A stretch of 64,000 bases of DNA from Sulfurovum sp. UBA12169 (GTDB lineage Bacteria > Campylobacterota > Campylobacteria > Campylobacterales > Sulfurovaceae): NCBI GenBank assembly GCA_002742845.1, contig DLUH01000001.1, positions 308,501-372,500 of the forward strand, given 5' to 3'. The translations under genes and the position numbers were made by a program. Positions 35,564 through 46,523 of this stretch are shown piece after piece. The stretch's first letter is position 1, and each line of letters starts with the position of its first letter. The notes beneath the pieces are model-generated. The model was given only the letters and a program-made list of their open reading frames with translations, was not told the origin of the DNA and ran no database searches.

Positions 35564-38218
35564 ATGAGTGAAACAACAAAAAAAGCTGTCTACAACCCAA
35601 AAGAAATAGAGGAACACTACTATAAAATCTGGGAAGAACGCGGTTATTTTGAAATTGACGGAAACCGTAACATACAAGAACCGGATAAACATTTTGCCAT
35701 CATGATGCCCCCGCCAAACATCACCGGAAGCTTGCATATCGGCCATGCCCTAACCTTTACGCTGCAGGATATTATCACACGCTATAAAAGAATGGACGGT
35801 TTCAAGACCCTTTGGCAGCCCGGTACCGATCATGCGGGTATCGCTACACAGAATGTCGTGGAAAAACATCTTTTGGCCGAAGGAACTACCAAAGAGGCGC
35901 TCGGCAGAGAGGCATTTTTGGAGCGTGTCTGGAAATGGAAAGAGTACTCAGGCGGAACCATCGTACATCAGATGAGAAAACTCGGCGTCTCTCCGGCTTG
36001 GTCAAGAGAGAGATTTACGATGGATGAGGGTCTTAAAGAAGCGGTTAAAGAGGCTTTCGTTCACCTCTACAATGAAGGGATGATCGTCCAGAACAACTAT
36101 ATGGTCAACTGGTGTACGCATGACGGCGCCCTTTCAGACATCGAAGTCGAACATGAAGAAGTTAACGGCAAATTCTACCATATGAATTACCATTTTGCCG
36201 ACGGAAGCGGATATGTCACGGTTGCAACCACAAGGCCGGAGACTTACTTTGGCGATACCGCGATCATGGTAAATCCCAACGACGAGAGATACAAAAACAT
36301 CATAGGCAAAGAGGTTGTCTTGCCGCTGACGGATAGAAAGATCAAGGTCATTGCAGATGAGCATGTCGATATGGAATTTGGAACGGGGGTCGTGAAAGTC
36401 ACGCCTGCGCACGACCAGAACGACTACGAAGTCGGAAAAAGACATGATCTTGAGTTCATCACCGTATTTGACGAGAAAGGCATCCTGAATGACTACTGCG
36501 GCGAATTTGCAGGGATGGAGAGGCTAAAAGCCAGAAAGCCGATCGTAGAGAAATTGGAGCGTGAAGGATTTATCGTCAAGATCGAAGAGCATGTCCATCA
36601 GGTCGGCCACTGCTACCGGTGCAAAAACATCGTCGAACCGTATATCTCCAAACAGTGGTTTGTACGCAGCGAAGTGGCAAAAAAAAGTATCGAAAAAACC
36701 TATGCAGGGGAAGCGAAGTTCCACCCGCCGCATTGGCTCAATTCTTACCGTGCATGGATGGACGAACTCAGAGACTGGTGCATCTCCAGACAGCTTTGGT
36801 GGGGACACCGCATCCCTGTATTTTACTGCGACGACTGCGGTCACCAGTGGGCAGACAAGCATGACGCTCCTGAATCCTGCCCGCACTGTGCAAGCAAAAA
36901 TATCCATCAAGACCCCGATGTGCTCGACACATGGTTCTCCTCGGCCCTTTGGGCTTTCTCTCCGCTTGGCTGGGGAAATAACGGAAAAATGGCCGATACT
37001 TACAATGATACAGATCTGAAAGATTTCTACCCCAACTCGCTGCTGATCACGGGGTTTGACATCATGTTCTTCTGGGTGGCAAGGATGATGATGATGGGTG
37101 AACACTTTATGGGAGAATTGCCGTTTAAAGATATCTATATGCACGCGCTTGTGCGCGACGAGTACGGGGCCAAAATGAGCAAGTCCAAAGGAAATGTCAT
37201 CGATCCTCTGGATATGGTCGAAGAGCACAGTGCAGATATCATCCGCTTTACCCTCGCATTCCTTGCAGTTCAGGGACGCGATATCAAACTGGGCGCGAAG
37301 AACCTTGAACAGTTCAGAAACTTCACCAACAAGCTTTACAATGCAAGCAACTTCCTGCAGATGAATGTAGATAAGTTTAATGATCTTGCTGATACGAAAA
37401 TTGAAACACCCCTTGGTCATTATATGCAATATAGATTATCTCTTGCAGTTGAAGAAATGAGAGATGCTTTGGATTCATATCGTTTTAATGATGCTGCTTC
37501 AATCCTCTACAGATTTGTATGGAATGAGTTTTGTGACTGGGGAATAGAATACTCCAAAGCCTCTAAAGAGTCTATTCCTGAACTTGGAGCTATCTTTAAA
37601 GAAACTTTGAAAATGATCTCACCGTTTATGCCATTTATTGCAGATCATTTGTATCATAAATTGAGTGGGACTTCATTGGAAGAAGGTGAATCTTTGATGA
37701 TAAAAAAATTTCCTAATGATATCCATAGAACAATAATTTATGATAATCTCTTTTCACATATTGAAGAGGCGATTACTGCTATTAGAAGAGCAAAAGTTGT
37801 TATCGATATGGGTAACAGCAAAATAGCTAAAGCATATATCAAATCAAATCTTATAAGCAATGACCCAACAAAATTATTTAGTATTCAAACTGTAAAACCA
37901 TTTATCCAAAAGCTTGCAAAAGTTGAAGATGTTGAGTTGGTTGATACGAAAGTAGAAAATGCTGTTACTGATATTGCAGATACTCTTGAAGTCTATATTC
38001 CGACCGAGGATATCGATCTAAGCGCCATCATAAGCAAACTGGCCAAACAAAAAGAAAAATTGGATAAAGAGATCGCCAAACTCAGCGGCATGCTCAACAA
38101 TGAAAGATTTGTAGCCAATGCCCCCGCGCAAGTGATCTCAGAGAACAAACAGGCACTTCAGGACGCTCAGGAAAAGATGGATAAAGTCAAAGCAGAGCTT
38201 CAAGGACTTGGTGCATAA
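35564..38218 (+). CDS. valS: valyl-tRNA synthetase
   Basis: Charges tRNA-Val. 884 residues, normal length. HIGH motif in PPPNITGSLHIGHAL (about 50-64), the editing domain in the middle (TTRPETYFGDTA, GTGVVKVTPAHDQND), GTDHAGIATQ, KMSKS at 537-541, an anticodon-binding domain, and the C-terminal coiled coil (LAKQKEKLDKEIAKL). The ORF is intact. Base use changes inside the gene: about half G+C to about 37,360, near one third from about 37,370 to 37,990, then higher again. This looks like replacement of the anticodon-binding part by homologous recombination with a relative (see finding). Confidence 0.97.
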   Translation: MSETTKKAVYNPKEIEEHYYKIWEERGYFEIDGNRNIQEPDKHFAIMMPPPNITGSLHIGHALTFTLQDIITRYKRMDGFKTLWQPGTDHAGIATQNVVEKHLLAEGTTKEALGREAFLERVWKWKEYSGGTIVHQMRKLGVSPAWSRERFTMDEGLKEAVKEAFVHLYNEGMIVQNNYMVNWCTHDGALSDIEVEHEEVNGKFYHMNYHFADGSGYVTVATTRPETYFGDTAIMVNPNDERYKNIIGKEVVLPLTDRKIKVIADEHVDMEFGTGVVKVTPAHDQNDYEVGKRHDLEFITVFDEKGILNDYCGEFAGMERLKARKPIVEKLEREGFIVKIEEHVHQVGHCYRCKNIVEPYISKQWFVRSEVAKKSIEKTYAGEAKFHPPHWLNSYRAWMDELRDWCISRQLWWGHRIPVFYCDDCGHQWADKHDAPESCPHCASKNIHQDPDVLDTWFSSALWAFSPLGWGNNGKMADTYNDTDLKDFYPNSLLITGFDIMFFWVARMMMMGEHFMGELPFKDIYMHALVRDEYGAKMSKSKGNVIDPLDMVEEHSADIIRFTLAFLAVQGRDIKLGAKNLEQFRNFTNKLYNASNFLQMNVDKFNDLADTKIETPLGHYMQYRLSLAVEEMRDALDSYRFNDAASILYRFVWNEFCDWGIEYSKASKESIPELGAIFKETLKMISPFMPFIADHLYHKLSGTSLEEGESLMIKKFPNDIHRTIIYDNLFSHIEEAITAIRRAKVVIDMGNSKIAKAYIKSNLISNDPTKLFSIQTVKPFIQKLAKVEDVELVDTKVENAVTDIADTLEVYIPTEDIDLSAIISKLAKQKEKLDKEIAKLSGMLNNERFVANAPAQVISENKQALQDAQEKMDKVKAELQGLGA

Positions 38219-38365
38219 ATGCCCGACAAAGCCTGCAATGCTCTTTTTGCAAAAGCGCATAAAAAACCAAAGAGATCATGCTGTACATACAACAGGACGG
38301 AAAAATTGTTTTTTGATCCAAGAACGCATGTAGTCATTTTAAATATTTAAAAAGAGGAGTATATT

Positions 38366-41197
38366 ATTTTTCAAACAATAGGTTTGCCGCTTATAGTGCT
38401 GCTTCCTTTTTTGGGAGCAGCAATCGTAGCCGTTGTTGCGCAAAAAAATAGAATTGCAAGTGCCTGGGGAGCAGGAACTGTCGCCATACTCTCCATGGCC
38501 ATATTGACCAATTTGGCATATTTGCCATTTGAAGGACTAACGCTTGTTCGCTCTTGGAACTGGATACCCTCCATCGGACTTGCGTTTGCCTTTAGGCTTG
38601 ACGGATTAGGGCTTCTTTTTGCTTATTTGATCCTCATCATTGGTTTGCTTGTTATTATATATGCAAGATATTATATCTCCTCACGCGACAGCATGGGAAG
38701 ATTCTATTCTTACCTTTTGCTCTTTATGGGCTCGATGCTTGGGATTGTCCTGTCAGAAAACGTGCTTCAGCTTGCGGTATTTTGGGAGCTCACCTCGCTG
38801 AGTTCATTTTTGCTTATTAGCTATTGGCAGCACAAACCCGAAGGAAGAGACGGCGCAAAAATGGCATTGACCATCACAGGTGGCGGCGGACTTGCGATGC
38901 TTGCGGGCATATTGCTGCTTGGACATGCAGCAGGAAGCTATAATTTAAGCGATATCCTTGCGGCCGGCGATGCGATAAGATCACACTCTTTATACACTCC
39001 CATTATTTTACTTGTACTGCTTGGAGTATTTACCAAATCAGCTCAATTTCCATTTCATTTTTGGCTTCCCCATGCTATGGCAGCCCCCACGCCTGTATCG
39101 GCATACCTTCATTCAGCCACCATGGTCAAAGCGGGTATCTTTTTGCTCGCAAGGCTTTACCCTGCCCTTAGCGGTACGGAAGCATGGATCATACTGGTTT
39201 CAACAGCGGGTATGATTACGCTTTTGCTTGGCGCTTTTACTGCTCTGTTTAAGCATGACCTGAAAGGACTTTTGGCTTATTCTACCATCAGTCATCTTGG
39301 TCTCATCACCTTGCTTTTTGGCTTTTCGACTCCATTGGCTACCGTGGCTGCTCTTTTTCATATCATCAATCACGCCACATTTAAAGCATCACTTTTTATG
39401 GTTGCGGGCATCATTGATCACGAAACAGGAACCAGAGACATGAGGCGGCTAGGAGGCCTGTGGGATTTTATGCCTCATACGGCGACCCTGGCAATGATAG
39501 CAGCCTCGGCTATGGCCGGTGTTCCTTTGCTCAATGGATTTTTAAGCAAAGAGATGTTTTTTGAAAGAACGCTCATCGATGAAACGCTTTTAAATTTTTT
39601 GTCCCCCCTCTTTGCTACGCTGGCGGGGGCTTTCGCAGTGGCATATTCTATCAGGTTTATTCATAATGTATTTTTTAACGGTCAAATAAAAGATTTGCCA
39701 AAAAATCCGCATGAACCCCCCAGGTTTATGAAAATACCTGTTGATTTACTGGTTGTTGCTTGTTTTGCCGTAGGAACACTTCCCATGTTCACTGTGGCTC
39801 CTTTATTGGCTATTGCTGTGACAGGGTCGCTGCAAACTCCGCTTCCTGAGTATTCCCTTGCGCTCTGGCATGGTTTTACTTTGCCGCTCCTGATGAGTTT
39901 TATTGCATTTTTTGGGGGAATTTTTATTTACCGCCAAAGAAAAGCGCTATTTGCATGGTATGAAAAAAACGTATCGCGAATTGACGCAAGAGTGCCCTAC
40001 AATAAAATACTCAATGCTCTATTTGGTTTAGCAGACTATATCACTTCAGGATTCAACAAAGAGTCTCTGCAAACAATGATTGCATGGACGCTGGCAGCAT
40101 CATTTTTAGCAGTATTTGCAGGATTCTCCTATGGAGATTCGCCACTATTTGGCAACAGAGCTTTTTTGAGCATGGATTGGATTGCAATCGCGGTTGCTTC
40201 CATTCTTATCATAGCAATCATTGCAACGGTGCTGATGCATAAAAACAGATTGGCTTCACTTGTTTCGCTTGGGGTCGCAGGACTTATTGTTTCATTGATA
40301 TTTATTAAGTTTTCAGCACCTGATTTGGCTTTAACCCAACTTAGCGTTGAAGTGGTGACGATAATACTCATACTGCTTGCGCTTTATTATCTTCCGCAAT
40401 ATACACCAAAAGAATCATCTAAATTCAAAATAATCCAAGACCTCATTCTCTCTATTGGCGGAGGCGTAGGCGTTTTTGTGCTTACTTTGGCGGTATTAAG
40501 CAGAGAATATACCGCTATTGGAACCTATTTTTTAGAAAATGCGCTCACAGGCGGCGGCGGAACAAATGTCGTCAATGTGATTTTGGTTGATTTTAGAGGA
40601 TTTGATACCCTGGGAGAGATTACTGTTTTAGCGATTGCCGGACTTGGCATACTTGCCATGCTTCAAGGACTCAAACTCTATGCACCGTCAAAAGACATCC
40701 ATGGGTTTGCCTGGTCAACAGATATCTATCCATCAATACTTCAAACACTTGCGAGATTGCTGCTTCCATTGATGCTCATGGTGAGTATCTATATATTTTT
40801 AAGAGGACATAATCTTCCCGGCGGAGGATTTATTGCCGGGCTCATTGCTTCCATAGCGCTTGTTGTTCAGTATCTTGCAAATGGAATAGCATGGACAAGA
40901 AAAAGAATTCCTTTTGGTACCCACAATCTGATTGCTTACGGATTACTGATTGCTGTGGCGACAGGACTTGTATCAATGGCGATCGGGTATCCGTTTTTAA
41001 CTTCTGCCTTTACGCATCTTGATTGGCCCTTGATCGGGGAATTTGAGATTGCCAGCGCTATTGCTTTTGATCTGGGAGTCTTCCTGGTTGTGGTTGGCAC
41101 TACCGTTATGATACTTGTGCAGCTAGGTAAACTAAGTCTCAATTCCCACAAAACTCACAAAAAAAAATCTAAAGAGGGGCAAAACCTATGGAAATAA
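38366..41197 (+). CDS. mrpA: Mrp antiporter subunit A fused to subunit B
   Basis: About 943 residues. The first roughly 530 residues are the NuoL/ND5-like proton channel ([50 protein letters not shown]). Then comes the MrpA C-terminal part ([21 protein letters not shown]) and, from about residue 790, an MrpB/MnhB domain ([19 protein letters not shown]), giving the A/B fusion seen in Pha-type operons. A TTG at 38384 is the first ordinary start, but the ribosome site GAGGAG (38354-38359) is 24 bases away; an in-frame ATT at 38366 is six bases from it and is my preferred start. Confidence 0.93.
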   Translation: MFQTIGLPLIVLLPFLGAAIVAVVAQKNRIASAWGAGTVAILSMAILTNLAYLPFEGLTLVRSWNWIPSIGLAFAFRLDGLGLLFAYLILIIGLLVIIYARYYISSRDSMGRFYSYLLLFMGSMLGIVLSENVLQLAVFWELTSLSSFLLISYWQHKPEGRDGAKMALTITGGGGLAMLAGILLLGHAAGSYNLSDILAAGDAIRSHSLYTPIILLVLLGVFTKSAQFPFHFWLPHAMAAPTPVSAYLHSATMVKAGIFLLARLYPALSGTEAWIILVSTAGMITLLLGAFTALFKHDLKGLLAYSTISHLGLITLLFGFSTPLATVAALFHIINHATFKASLFMVAGIIDHETGTRDMRRLGGLWDFMPHTATLAMIAASAMAGVPLLNGFLSKEMFFERTLIDETLLNFLSPLFATLAGAFAVAYSIRFIHNVFFNGQIKDLPKNPHEPPRFMKIPVDLLVVACFAVGTLPMFTVAPLLAIAVTGSLQTPLPEYSLALWHGFTLPLLMSFIAFFGGIFIYRQRKALFAWYEKNVSRIDARVPYNKILNALFGLADYITSGFNKESLQTMIAWTLAASFLAVFAGFSYGDSPLFGNRAFLSMDWIAIAVASILIIAIIATVLMHKNRLASLVSLGVAGLIVSLIFIKFSAPDLALTQLSVEVVTIILILLALYYLPQYTPKESSKFKIIQDLILSIGGGVGVFVLTLAVLSREYTAIGTYFLENALTGGGGTNVVNVILVDFRGFDTLGEITVLAIAGLGILAMLQGLKLYAPSKDIHGFAWSTDIYPSILQTLARLLLPLMLMVSIYIFLRGHNLPGGGFIAGLIASIALVVQYLANGIAWTRKRIPFGTHNLIAYGLLIAVATGLVSMAIGYPFLTSAFTHLDWPLIGEFEIASAIAFDLGVFLVVVGTTVMILVQLGKLSLNSHKTHKKKSKEGQNLWK

Positions 41198-41526
41198 TAC
41201 TTGCTTTAATTATTGCTGTTTTAACGGCTGCGGGTATATTTTTAATACTCCGGGCAAGAACCTATCCTGTGGTTTTGGGACTTACCATGCTTGCTTACGG
41301 CGTCAATCTTTTTTTATTTGCCATGGGAAGATTGCATATTGACAAAGCTGCTATTTTAAAAAATAACGCAGAATATGCCGATCCTCTTCCTCAGGCACTT
41401 GTTTTAACAGCCATTGTTATCGGATTTGCCATGACTGCATTTGTCATCGCACTTTCTTTAAAAGCCTACAGTAAATTTGGAAACGATCACGTAAACGGAA
41501 CACCCGCAAAAAGGAAAGACAAATAA
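41188..41526 (+). CDS. mrpC: Mrp antiporter subunit C
   Basis: 112 residues, NuoK-like, three transmembrane helices. Typical stretches are [31 protein letters not shown] and [20 protein letters not shown], the last being the MrpC/MnhC signature. Overlaps mrpA by 10 bases and mrpD by one base (TAATG). Part of the membrane complex that exchanges Na+ for H+. Confidence 0.96.
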   Translation: MEIILALIIAVLTAAGIFLILRARTYPVVLGLTMLAYGVNLFLFAMGRLHIDKAAILKNNAEYADPLPQALVLTAIVIGFAMTAFVIALSLKAYSKFGNDHVNGTPAKRKDK

Positions 41527-43043
41527 TGCATCTAGCTATTTTGCCCATTTTAATTCCTTTGATGGCAGGGATTTTATTGCTTCTTGTTAAACATTTTGGA
41601 CTAAAAAATCAAAGAATTTTATCAGTTACCATGATGATAGTTTTGATCATCATCTCTTTTTTGGCATTGTTTCAGGTTTTACAAAACAATCTCGTCATCT
41701 ATGCGGTTGGCGGTTGGCAAGCTCCTTTTGGCATCGTCTTGGTTCTGGATAGGTTATCCATTTTAATGGTTATCGTCACATCACTTTTAGCCCTTGGCGC
41801 ATTGTGGTATGCCATAGCCAGCGATACAGACAAAATGGGTGCGCACTTTCATGTCCTTTTTCAATTACAGCTTTTTGGTCTAAATGGTGCTTTTTTAACG
41901 GGAGATCTCTTTAACTTATTTGTATTTTTTGAGATTTTACTCCTTGCTTCGTACAGTCTGCTGCTTCATGGTGAGGGCAACGGAAGAACAAAAGCCGGGC
42001 TTCATTATGTGGTGATCAACCTTGTAGGATCAACTTTATTTTTATTTGCAGTTGGCACGCTCTATGGGATTGTTGGCACCTTGAACATAGCAGATCTTGC
42101 CAATAAAATATCTATTTTACCAAGCAGCAATGTAGGTATTGTCGCAGCTGCTGGACTTTTGCTTTTGGTTGTATTTGGATTAAAGGCGGCTATGTTTCCG
42201 CTTTATCTGTGGTTGCCCGGTGCATACAGCAAAACGTCGGCTCCTGTTGCGGCGCTTTTTGCCATTATGACCAAAGTCGGAATTTATGCCATCATAAGAG
42301 TACATGGTACTATTTTTAGTGACAATGCCGGTGAACTTGCGAACTACTATGCACCTTGGGTATTGAACGCCGGGCTTATAACACTTGTTATGGCCACTTT
42401 TGGCGCCATGAGCGCAAAAGAACTTAAAAATCAGATAGCTTACTTAGTGCTTGCTTCGGTGTCAACACTTCTCATTTCCATAGGAATGCATAGTGTTGCC
42501 GCCATGAGCGGGGCAATTTATTATATGATTCATTCTACGCTTATAGCCGGCGGCTTTTTTTTGCTTTCAGATATCATTGTGCGTTCAAGAGGCCAAATAA
42601 GAGGAAAGCTTATAAAAGCACCTTTATTTAGCAATAGTGTTTTTATCGGCAGTTTGTTTTTTTTGTATGCGGTCGCGATCGCGTCAATGCCCCCTCTTTC
42701 AGGTTTTTTTGGAAAACTAATGATACTTTTTGCTGCTATCGATCATCAGCACGCAGGAATAATTTTGACTGTTGTTTTGCTAAGCGGTTTGTTTATTGTC
42801 GTCACTTTGGCAAAGACCGGCTCTCAGATATTTTACGATACGGACAATTCGGTTGAGCCGATTCACACAAAGATCACGAACAAATATTTTTCTCCTGTAC
42901 TATTTTTATTTATATTTGCTCCGCTTATGGCAATCTTTGCAAATCCGATCACCGAGTTTACCCATCATACAGCAGAAATGATCTTTAATACAAACGCTTA
43001 CATTGAGGCGGTTTTAAATATCTCCACGGAGACACGCCAATGA
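41526..43043 (+). CDS. mrpD: Mrp antiporter subunit D
   Basis: 505 residues, a NuoM/NuoN-like channel subunit with about 14 helices. The conserved FEILLLASYSLLLHG with the functional Glu, KAAMFPLYLWLPGAYSKTSA with the Lys and LPGAY, and MIHSTLIAGGFFLLS are all visible. Overlaps mrpE by four bases (ATGA). Together with MrpA it supplies the antiport paths. Confidence 0.96.
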   Translation: MHLAILPILIPLMAGILLLLVKHFGLKNQRILSVTMMIVLIIISFLALFQVLQNNLVIYAVGGWQAPFGIVLVLDRLSILMVIVTSLLALGALWYAIASDTDKMGAHFHVLFQLQLFGLNGAFLTGDLFNLFVFFEILLLASYSLLLHGEGNGRTKAGLHYVVINLVGSTLFLFAVGTLYGIVGTLNIADLANKISILPSSNVGIVAAAGLLLLVVFGLKAAMFPLYLWLPGAYSKTSAPVAALFAIMTKVGIYAIIRVHGTIFSDNAGELANYYAPWVLNAGLITLVMATFGAMSAKELKNQIAYLVLASVSTLLISIGMHSVAAMSGAIYYMIHSTLIAGGFFLLSDIIVRSRGQIRGKLIKAPLFSNSVFIGSLFFLYAVAIASMPPLSGFFGKLMILFAAIDHQHAGIILTVVLLSGLFIVVTLAKTGSQIFYDTDNSVEPIHTKITNKYFSPVLFLFIFAPLMAIFANPITEFTHHTAEMIFNTNAYIEAVLNISTETRQ

Positions 43044-43540
43044 AAAAAATAAAAACTTTTTTACCGCATCCCATTCTAAGTATCGCGCTGGTATTTATGT
43101 GGCTCTTGCTCAACAATACATTATCTGCAGGACATGTTATGCTGGGTACCATTCTTGCCGTTTTGATACCCTGGTTTACCTCTGATTTCTGGCCTGAGCA
43201 GATTTGCGTAAAACATCCTTTAACTTTTTTGAAATTCACCGGCATAGTAGCGTACGACATACTTGTAGCAAATATTGCTGTTTCGAGGCTGATACTGGGT
43301 CCGAACAAAAATCTAAAACCAACCTTTTTCAATCTTCCGCTTGATATAAAACATCCTCTTGGGATAAGCCTGTTAGCCAGTACCATTTCACTGACGCCCG
43401 GTACTGTGAGTTGTGATTTGAGCGAGGATAAAACATATCTCATCATTCACGGTCTGAGCATAAACAATATAGATCAAGCTATCGATGAAATAAAAACAAG
43501 ATATGAAAAACCGCTTATGGAGGTATTTAAACTATGCTAG
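43040..43540 (+). CDS. mrpE: Mrp antiporter subunit E
   Basis: 166 residues with two N-terminal membrane helices and a cytoplasmic tail. Typical features are WLLLNNTLSAGHVMLG near residue 21, NIAVSRLILGP, and ISLTPGTVSCDLSEDKTYLI. It overlaps mrpD by four bases and mrpF by seven. Confidence 0.94.
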   Translation: MKKIKTFLPHPILSIALVFMWLLLNNTLSAGHVMLGTILAVLIPWFTSDFWPEQICVKHPLTFLKFTGIVAYDILVANIAVSRLILGPNKNLKPTFFNLPLDIKHPLGISLLASTISLTPGTVSCDLSEDKTYLIIHGLSINNIDQAIDEIKTRYEKPLMEVFKLC

Positions 43541-43803
43541 AATTTGTACTTTCTGTTGCTATTGGTATGATTGTTGTGGCACTTTTTTTAAATGTCTACA
43601 GGCTCATTGCCGGTCCCGGCATACCCGATAGAATTTTAGCCTTAGATACACTTTACATCAATTCCATTGTATTGTTAATCCTTTTTGGTCTGTACCTTGG
43701 AAGCACTTTATACTTTGAAGCTGCTTTGCTTATTGCGGTAATGGGATTTGTAGGCACCGTTGCGCTTAGCAAATATTTGCTTCGCGGCGATATCATAGAA
43801 TAA
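43534..43803 (+). CDS. mrpF: Mrp antiporter subunit F
   Basis: 89 residues, three helices. The family stretch RLIAGPGIPDRILALDTLY contains the conserved Asp. The final helix AALLIAVMGFVGTVALSKYL is typical. It overlaps mrpE and precedes mrpG by 10 bases with AAGGGAGA as ribosome site for the next gene. Confidence 0.95.
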   Translation: MLEFVLSVAIGMIVVALFLNVYRLIAGPGIPDRILALDTLYINSIVLLILFGLYLGSTLYFEAALLIAVMGFVGTVALSKYLLRGDIIE

Positions 43804-43813
43804 GGGAGATAAC

Positions 43814-44113
43814 ATGTTTGAAATTGTACTGGCTATACTTGTTTTTGTGGGTGCTTTTTTTACACTGGTTGGTTCTATCGGCATCGTGAAGCTGCCGGAT
43901 TTTTTTACGAGACTTCATGGTCCCACAAAAGCTACCACTTTGGGTGCGGGAGCTATTTTAATAGCTTCGAGTATTTTCTTTTTTGTCAGTTCGGGCGAAT
44001 TGAGCCTTCATGAAATTCTTATTACGCTTTTTTTATTTATAACTGCTCCGATAAGCGCCCATCTAATGGCAAAATCAGCCTTGCATTTAAAGCAAAAAGA
44101 AAACAATAAATAG
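43814..44113 (+). CDS. mrpG: Mrp antiporter subunit G
   Basis: 99 residues, last gene of the operon. GSIGIVKLPDFFTRLHGPTK and LGAGAILIAS are the MrpG signatures, and ITAPISAHLMAKSAL is the third helix. All seven functions (A to G, with A/B fused) are present without gaps, so the complex should be complete. The convergent GGDEF/EAL gene begins its stop 57 bases downstream. Confidence 0.95.
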   Translation: MFEIVLAILVFVGAFFTLVGSIGIVKLPDFFTRLHGPTKATTLGAGAILIASSIFFFVSSGELSLHEILITLFLFITAPISAHLMAKSALHLKQKENNK

Positions 44114-44170
44114 TGCTGAAAAAAGCAAAACCATAAAAAGAGTATAGGCGTATATGTCTAAAAAATCATT

Positions 44171-46432
44171 TTAAACGCAAAGATATCTTTGCGCAAACTC
44201 ATCTTGAGGCATTGGTTCATTAAAATAAAATCCTTGATAATATAATTGGTCATCAAGTTCCGCAAGCAATGACTTCTGTGCTTCATTCTCGACACCCACT
44301 ACTATTGTTCTATAATTAAACTGTCTGCCTATATCCAGTATTGCTGTCAACAATGCAATCTCTTTTGGGTCATCTACAATATCTTTTATAAATTCTTTGT
44401 CAATTTTTAGTGTATTGCATGACAGCCTCTTCAAGTAAGCAAGAGAAGAATATCCTGCACCAAAATCATTGATAGCACATTTCACTCCATGCTCCTGCAG
44501 AGTATTGATGATACCTTGGGCATATTCAAAATTATCTATCAAAGAACGTTCCGTAATTTCAAGCATAATGGCATCAGATTCTATGTGATACGCTTTAAGT
44601 TTTGCTAAAAAAAGCTGAGCAAAATTTTCCTCAAGCAATTGTCTGGCATTCACATTGAGAGAAATATACGAAATACTCCATTGATTTTCTTTTTTCCAGT
44701 TCGCAATAATTTGACATAAAGCATCCACCATCCACCATGTAATTTCTCCCAGCAAACCTGCTTTTATAGCCAACGGTATAAAGTCTGCGGGTGCAAGCAA
44801 CCCTTTTTCGGGATGATTCCAGCGTATCAGTGTTTCAGCCCTGGCAACTCTATTGTCTTTGATAGAAACAATCGGCTGAAAGAAAACTTCAAATTGGTTG
44901 TTAGCAACAGCTGCGGTAAGCTCATGCTGCAGCATAAAAAGTTCTTTTTGTGCTCTATCCAGGTCTTCATCGTAGTAAGAGAGATGTTTTTTGGCTTTTT
45001 TGGCTTGATACATGGTAAGATCGGCATGACGAATGATCTCTTCTATATTATTCTCTTTTGGATCAACAACAATAATGCCGATACTCGCCTGAAGATGCAA
45101 ATGAAAACCTTTAATAGCAAATACCTCCAAAAAAACATTTTTTATCTTTTCTGCATATGCTTCGGCATACTCTTTTGTTTTCGTTTTTTCCTCAAAAATA
45201 TAGGGACGAACAATAACAAACTCATCACCTCCCAGCCTGAATATTTCACATTTTTCATCTAAAGTTGTCTTTAGTCGGTCAGAAACGGCTATCAAAACAT
45301 GATCGCCCACGCTATGGCCTAAAGAATCATTGATGCCCTTAAATTCATCTAAATCCAAATAATACAAAAGAGAATAAAAACTGGTATGCTTTTCGTCTTG
45401 AATAAGCTCTTGCATATAATTCTTAAGTCCTCTTCGGTTCAAAAGCCCTGTCAATTCATCGTGCTGCGCCATATAGGCCAACTCTTTTAATGCAAAATGT
45501 TCTTTGGTTTTGTCGTCAACAATGACGATGCCTCCCAGCCGCTTACCGCTGCCATTTAAGGGAAAACATTTTGCTTCCAGCCAAAGCACTCTGTCTTTAG
45601 AGATAGGGTATGTGCCGGCATAATTTTGAGAATGCCCCTCCAATGCCTGCTCCATCGCGGCAAACAACTTTCTCTCCGGCAACAGGTTTAAATCAAATCC
45701 CATCATCTCTTCGGCATGCTGGCCGAAAAGCGTATGAAACTGGGGATTAAAATTGGTGATATGCAATTGGGAATCATAGGAAAAAATTGCCATTGGCGCT
45801 TCTTTGAAAATATCATGAAGCATCATTTTGCTTTCCTGAAGCTCTTTATTTTGCAGGCTTTGCTTGTATGATCTTGCTATCATCATCAGCTGCGATAGAT
45901 AATACAAAACAATCAGCGCCACAAGAACACTCTGCATCTGCAGATAGCTGCCGGCCAATGTCGCAGCAATAAGAGGAAACAGAATGATAGTAATATATCC
46001 TATGGCAATACGGGGATCAGCTGACAAAGAGATAGCCGAAGCAGCCGTAATGCCCACCAGCACGGTTACAATAAAAAGCTGATAATACGCTTCTACGTAA
46101 TGGATAAAAGCAAAACCAAGCAAAGAAATCAAAAAAGCTGTTGTAAATGCCATGCAGGCAAACCGCTTATACCAAACTTCCATTGTATAGGTTTGGGGCA
46201 TTTTTTTAAAAATGTATGCTTCTTTCAGTCGATACAGCAACAAAGAGCCCAATACAGCACTCCAAATCACTATGGCATACGAAAGCGAAGAAAAAAGGAA
46301 AACAGCTGTCAACACCACAACACTCATTGCAGCAAGAATGCTTTTTTCAGATAACACATACAATGTACTTATGACCATCTGATCCGTACTTTGTAATTTT
46401 TTTATTTTTTGCAATAAATTAATAAAGTCCAT
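44171..46432 (-). CDS. membrane GGDEF/EAL protein with PAS domain
   Basis: 753 residues. Five or six membrane helices lie in the first 190 residues. A PAS domain (about 205-320) leads to a GGDEF domain with GGDEF at 401-405 (intact diguanylate cyclase motif) and an EAL domain from about 510. The EAL motif reads ETL (E533) and the DDFGTG motif reads NDFGAG (N655, D656), with GVENEAQ later. The N in place of the first Asp of a metal site may lower phosphodiesterase activity. Cyclic di-GMP turnover at the inner membrane. Transcribed alone, next to the LytTR pair. Confidence 0.94.
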   Translation of the reverse strand: MDFINLLQKIKKLQSTDQMVISTLYVLSEKSILAAMSVVVLTAVFLFSSLSYAIVIWSAVLGSLLLYRLKEAYIFKKMPQTYTMEVWYKRFACMAFTTAFLISLLGFAFIHYVEAYYQLFIVTVLVGITAASAISLSADPRIAIGYITIILFPLIAATLAGSYLQMQSVLVALIVLYYLSQLMMIARSYKQSLQNKELQESKMMLHDIFKEAPMAIFSYDSQLHITNFNPQFHTLFGQHAEEMMGFDLNLLPERKLFAAMEQALEGHSQNYAGTYPISKDRVLWLEAKCFPLNGSGKRLGGIVIVDDKTKEHFALKELAYMAQHDELTGLLNRRGLKNYMQELIQDEKHTSFYSLLYYLDLDEFKGINDSLGHSVGDHVLIAVSDRLKTTLDEKCEIFRLGGDEFVIVRPYIFEEKTKTKEYAEAYAEKIKNVFLEVFAIKGFHLHLQASIGIIVVDPKENNIEEIIRHADLTMYQAKKAKKHLSYYDEDLDRAQKELFMLQHELTAAVANNQFEVFFQPIVSIKDNRVARAETLIRWNHPEKGLLAPADFIPLAIKAGLLGEITWWMVDALCQIIANWKKENQWSISYISLNVNARQLLEENFAQLFLAKLKAYHIESDAIMLEITERSLIDNFEYAQGIINTLQEHGVKCAINDFGAGYSSLAYLKRLSCNTLKIDKEFIKDIVDDPKEIALLTAILDIGRQFNYRTIVVGVENEAQKSLLAELDDQLYYQGFYFNEPMPQDEFAQRYLCV

Positions 46433-46523
46433 AAAAGATTATACATTAAAATTGTATTTACACTATTTATTTTTTGTATCTATCTTCAAAAAAATCAATT
46501 TTTTATATACAAGCTACTAATTG

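Noticed and set aside
36524-37429. 301-codon minus-strand frame inside valS
   Set aside because: It lies wholly inside an intact, conserved synthetase gene, has no ribosome site, and its sequence shows no domain.
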